The notes below the pieces were generated by a model. It searched no databases. It was not told where the DNA came from and was given only the letters and a program-made list of their open reading frames with translations. From NCBI GenBank assembly GCA_016721825.1, contig JADKHI010000002.1, forward strand, positions 124,001 to 188,000: 64,000 nucleotides of DNA, read 5' to 3'. A program made the position numbers and the translations under genes. The DNA is from Flavobacteriales bacterium (GTDB lineage: Bacteria > Bacteroidota > Bacteroidia > Flavobacteriales_F > PHOS-HE28). Below, in pieces: positions 61,990 to 64,000 of the stretch (positions within the stretch are counted from its first letter, which is position 1; each line of letters starts with the position of its first letter).

Positions 61990-62009
61990 CGGCCCATTCC
62001 TCAAGATCC

Positions 62010-64000
62010 ATGACGACCTCGAAACTGCTTACCGCTACTGCCGCGTGCCTGTTCCTCGGTGCCTGCGGGAACCCGGAGCCCAAGCCGGAGGTCGTTGCCA
62101 CCAACGCCAAGCCCCCCATGTTCCTCAACACCGGACTGCCTTTCGATGCCCCCGCCTTCGACAAGATCAAGGACAGCGACTTCCGCCCGGCGATCGAAGC
62201 GGGCATGGTGAAGCACCTGGCCGAGATCGATTCCATCGCGAACAGTCCTGAAGCACCAACCTTTGAGAACACCATCGTGGGCTTGGAGAAGAGCGGCAGG
62301 GAGCTGACCCGCGCAAGCGCCATCTTCTACAACCTCACTGGCAGCGCCACCAACGACAGCCTGCAGGCCATCAAGGAAGCCCTCGCTCCCAAGCTCGCCG
62401 CCCATGGTGACGCCATCACACTGAACGGTAAGCTCTTTCAACGCATCAAGGCCGTGTACGACAACCGCGCCGCCATGTCCATGCTACCCGAGGATGCCCG
62501 CTTGCTGGAGCGCTATTACGAGCGCTTCGTGCGTGCCGGTGCCTTGCTGGATGACGCGGGTAAGGAGCAGATGAAGAAGTTGAACGAGGAGGAAGCGAAC
62601 CTCACCACCAAGTTCGAGGACAACATCCTGAAGGACCGCTCCGCTTCGGCCATCATCGTGGACGATGTGAAGCAGCTGGATGGTATGAGCGCCGAGGACA
62701 TCGAAGCCGCCGCTGCAGTTGCCAAGGCGAAGGGCCAGGCCGGCAAGTGGCTCATCGACCTGCGCAACACCACCACGCAGCCCGTGCTCGCCGAGCTGAA
62801 GGACCGCGCCACCCGCGAACGGGTGTTCAAGGCTTCGGTGGCCCGCAATGGTCATGGTGGCGATTTCGACAACCGGAAGATCATCGCCCGTCTGGCCCAA
62901 TTGCGCGCGCAGAAGGCCAAGTTGCTCGGATTCCCCAACTGGGCCACCTACGTGATGGATGACCAGATGGCGAAGACGCCCGAACGCGCGCTTAAGCTGA
63001 TGGCCGACATGGCCCCAGCTGCCGCGGCCAACGCCAGAAAGGAAGGAGCCAAGCTTCAAGCTTTGGTCGACAAGCAGAACGGAGGGTTCAAGGTCGAAGC
63101 CTGGGATTGGGACTTCTACGCCGAGCAAGTCCGCAAGGCGGAGTACGACCTGGACGAGGCCGCTGTGAAGCCCTACCTCGAGTTCGAAACGGTGCTGCAG
63201 AACGGCGTCTTTTTCGCGGCGCACGAGCTTTTCGGTCTCACCTTCAAGGAACGCAAGGACCTGCCCGTGTACCACCCGGACGTGCGCGTGTTCGACATCA
63301 TCGACACCAACGGCACGGTGATGGGCCTGTTCTACGGCGACTACTACGCCCGCGACAACAAGAACGGCGGTGCCTGGATGAGCAGCTTCATCGACCAGAG
63401 CAGCTTGCTCGGTCAGCGCCCGGTGATCACCCAGAACTGCAATTACGTGAAGCCCGCCACCGGACAGCCCTGCCTGCTGAGCTGGGACGACGTCACCACG
63501 CTCTTCCACGAGTTCGGCCACGCCTTGCACGGCATGCTCTCCGACCAGAAGTACCCCAAGTTCAGCGGTACCGCCACCGCCACGGACTTCGTGGAGTTCC
63601 CCAGCCAGGTCAACGAGAATTGGGCTTTGGAGCCCCGCCTCTTCGCCAACTTCGCCAAGCACTACAAGACCGGTGAGGTGATGCCCGCCGCCCTCGCGGA
63701 CAAGCTGCGCAAGGCCAGCAAGTTCAACCAGGGCTACATGACCACCGAGTACCTCGCGGCCGCACTGCTCGATCTGGAGTGGCACAGCCTTAGCGCCGAC
63801 GCGCCCCTGGTCACCGATGTGAACGCCTTTGAGAAGGCCGCCTTGCAGAAATACGGGCTGGACATCGCCATGGTGCCGCCCCGCTACAAGAGCTGCTACT
63901 TCAGCCACGCCTGGACCGGCTACGCCGCCAACTACTACGCCTACCTCTGGAGCGAGGTGATGGACGCTGACGCCTTCGCTTGGTTCAATGAGCACGGCGG
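62010..64000 (+). CDS. dcp: M3 family peptidyl-dipeptidase Dcp-like, C-terminus beyond window
   Basis: A zinc metallopeptidase, 663 residues visible, open at the right edge. A lipoprotein signal is present (TTSKLLTATAACLFLGAC), so it is probably periplasmic and membrane-anchored. The helical N-terminal half (FDKIKDSDFRPAIEAGMVKHLAEID, then LRNTTTQPVLAELKDRATRERVF, and DDQMAKTPERAL) and the catalytic part match the Dcp/oligopeptidase A group: HEFGH at residues 500-504, then DFVEFPSQVNENW with the third zinc ligand, and later SCYFSHAWTGYAANYYAYLWSEVMDADAF. Dcp removes dipeptides from the C-terminus of peptides. Only about the last 40 residues should be missing. Confidence 0.93.
   Translation, partial: MTTSKLLTATAACLFLGACGNPEPKPEVVATNAKPPMFLNTGLPFDAPAFDKIKDSDFRPAIEAGMVKHLAEIDSIANSPEAPTFENTIVGLEKSGRELTRASAIFYNLTGSATNDSLQAIKEALAPKLAAHGDAITLNGKLFQRIKAVYDNRAAMSMLPEDARLLERYYERFVRAGALLDDAGKEQMKKLNEEEANLTTKFEDNILKDRSASAIIVDDVKQLDGMSAEDIEAAAAVAKAKGQAGKWLIDLRNTTTQPVLAELKDRATRERVFKASVARNGHGGDFDNRKIIARLAQLRAQKAKLLGFPNWATYVMDDQMAKTPERALKLMADMAPAAAANARKEGAKLQALVDKQNGGFKVEAWDWDFYAEQVRKAEYDLDEAAVKPYLEFETVLQNGVFFAAHELFGLTFKERKDLPVYHPDVRVFDIIDTNGTVMGLFYGDYYARDNKNGGAWMSSFIDQSSLLGQRPVITQNCNYVKPATGQPCLLSWDDVTTLFHEFGHALHGMLSDQKYPKFSGTATATDFVEFPSQVNENWALEPRLFANFAKHYKTGEVMPAALADKLRKASKFNQGYMTTEYLAAALLDLEWHSLSADAPLVTDVNAFEKAALQKYGLDIAMVPPRYKSCYFSHAWTGYAANYYAYLWSEVMDADAFAWFNEHG

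Overview
The window is a 64 kb stretch of chromosome from a fairly high-GC member of the Bacteroidota, most likely a Flavobacteriales relative. The evidence is the set of secreted proteins with type IX secretion (T9SS) sorting domains, including a 2024-residue repeat protein ending in a gliding-motility (CHU_C/type B) domain. Other evidence is a PorE-like protein, the DUF1599 / BT_3928-type DoxX / tpiA / prmA / clpS neighbourhood, and promoters with the Bacteroidota -7 element TAnnTTTG in place of sigma70 boxes. Genes are densely packed, with many 1-22 nt overlaps, and no gap exceeds about 250 bases. Both ends cut a gene.

Layout. 1-2.5 kb: two secreted proteins on the minus strand, the first partial. 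2.6-6.8 kb: a tightly overlapping guaA, LysM/periplasmic-binding protein, hemF operon. 6.8-10.4 kb: small envelope and membrane proteins (papain-fold-like protein, DUF1469/holin-like, YtxH, DUF3817, TPM, DUF4259). 10.5-14.2 kb: divergent cyanophycinase and cyanophycin synthetase, i.e. a nitrogen/carbon storage polymer system. 14.2-15.4 kb: a small accessory island with a DUF4265 gene, a truncated ORF6N gene and three copies of an apparently undescribed repeat with strong hairpins and a promoter-like end. 15.4-19.7 kb: GT-C type membrane glycosyltransferase, a cysteine-motif protein, rplS, trmD and a TPR-like secreted protein. 19.7-30.3 kb: MMPL/RND exporter, WG-repeat protein and the giant T9SS protein, which contains a 414-bp higher-order repeat.

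30.4-40.4 kb: a spermidine-synthase-like methyltransferase, two membrane-anchored class III nucleotide cyclases that face each other across a secreted protein, GlsB-like protein, folP, DUF1599, and four paralogues of a carboxypeptidase-regulatory-like secreted family within 5.3 kb. 40.5-57.6 kb: BT_3928-like DoxX/thioredoxin protein, tpiA, prmA, a 1489-residue secreted protein of unknown function, plsY, a 2099-residue TPR/PD40/coiled-coil/double-SPOR envelope protein, clpS, an M48 peptidase and a YdcF-like protein. 57.6-64 kb: tRNA-Arg(ACG), another GT-C membrane protein, small membrane proteins, ychF, an outer-membrane barrel candidate and a partial M3 peptidase.

The genes mix housekeeping work (GMP, heme, folate and phospholipid synthesis, translation) with a large share of envelope and secretion functions. 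The items most worth following up are the R/H repeat element around the ORF6N remnant, the four-member paralogue family, the double-SPOR PorE-like protein with its giant uncharacterised neighbour, and the very short distance between -7 elements and start codons in many genes, which suggests leaderless mRNAs. All calls come from reading the sequence; no database search was run.
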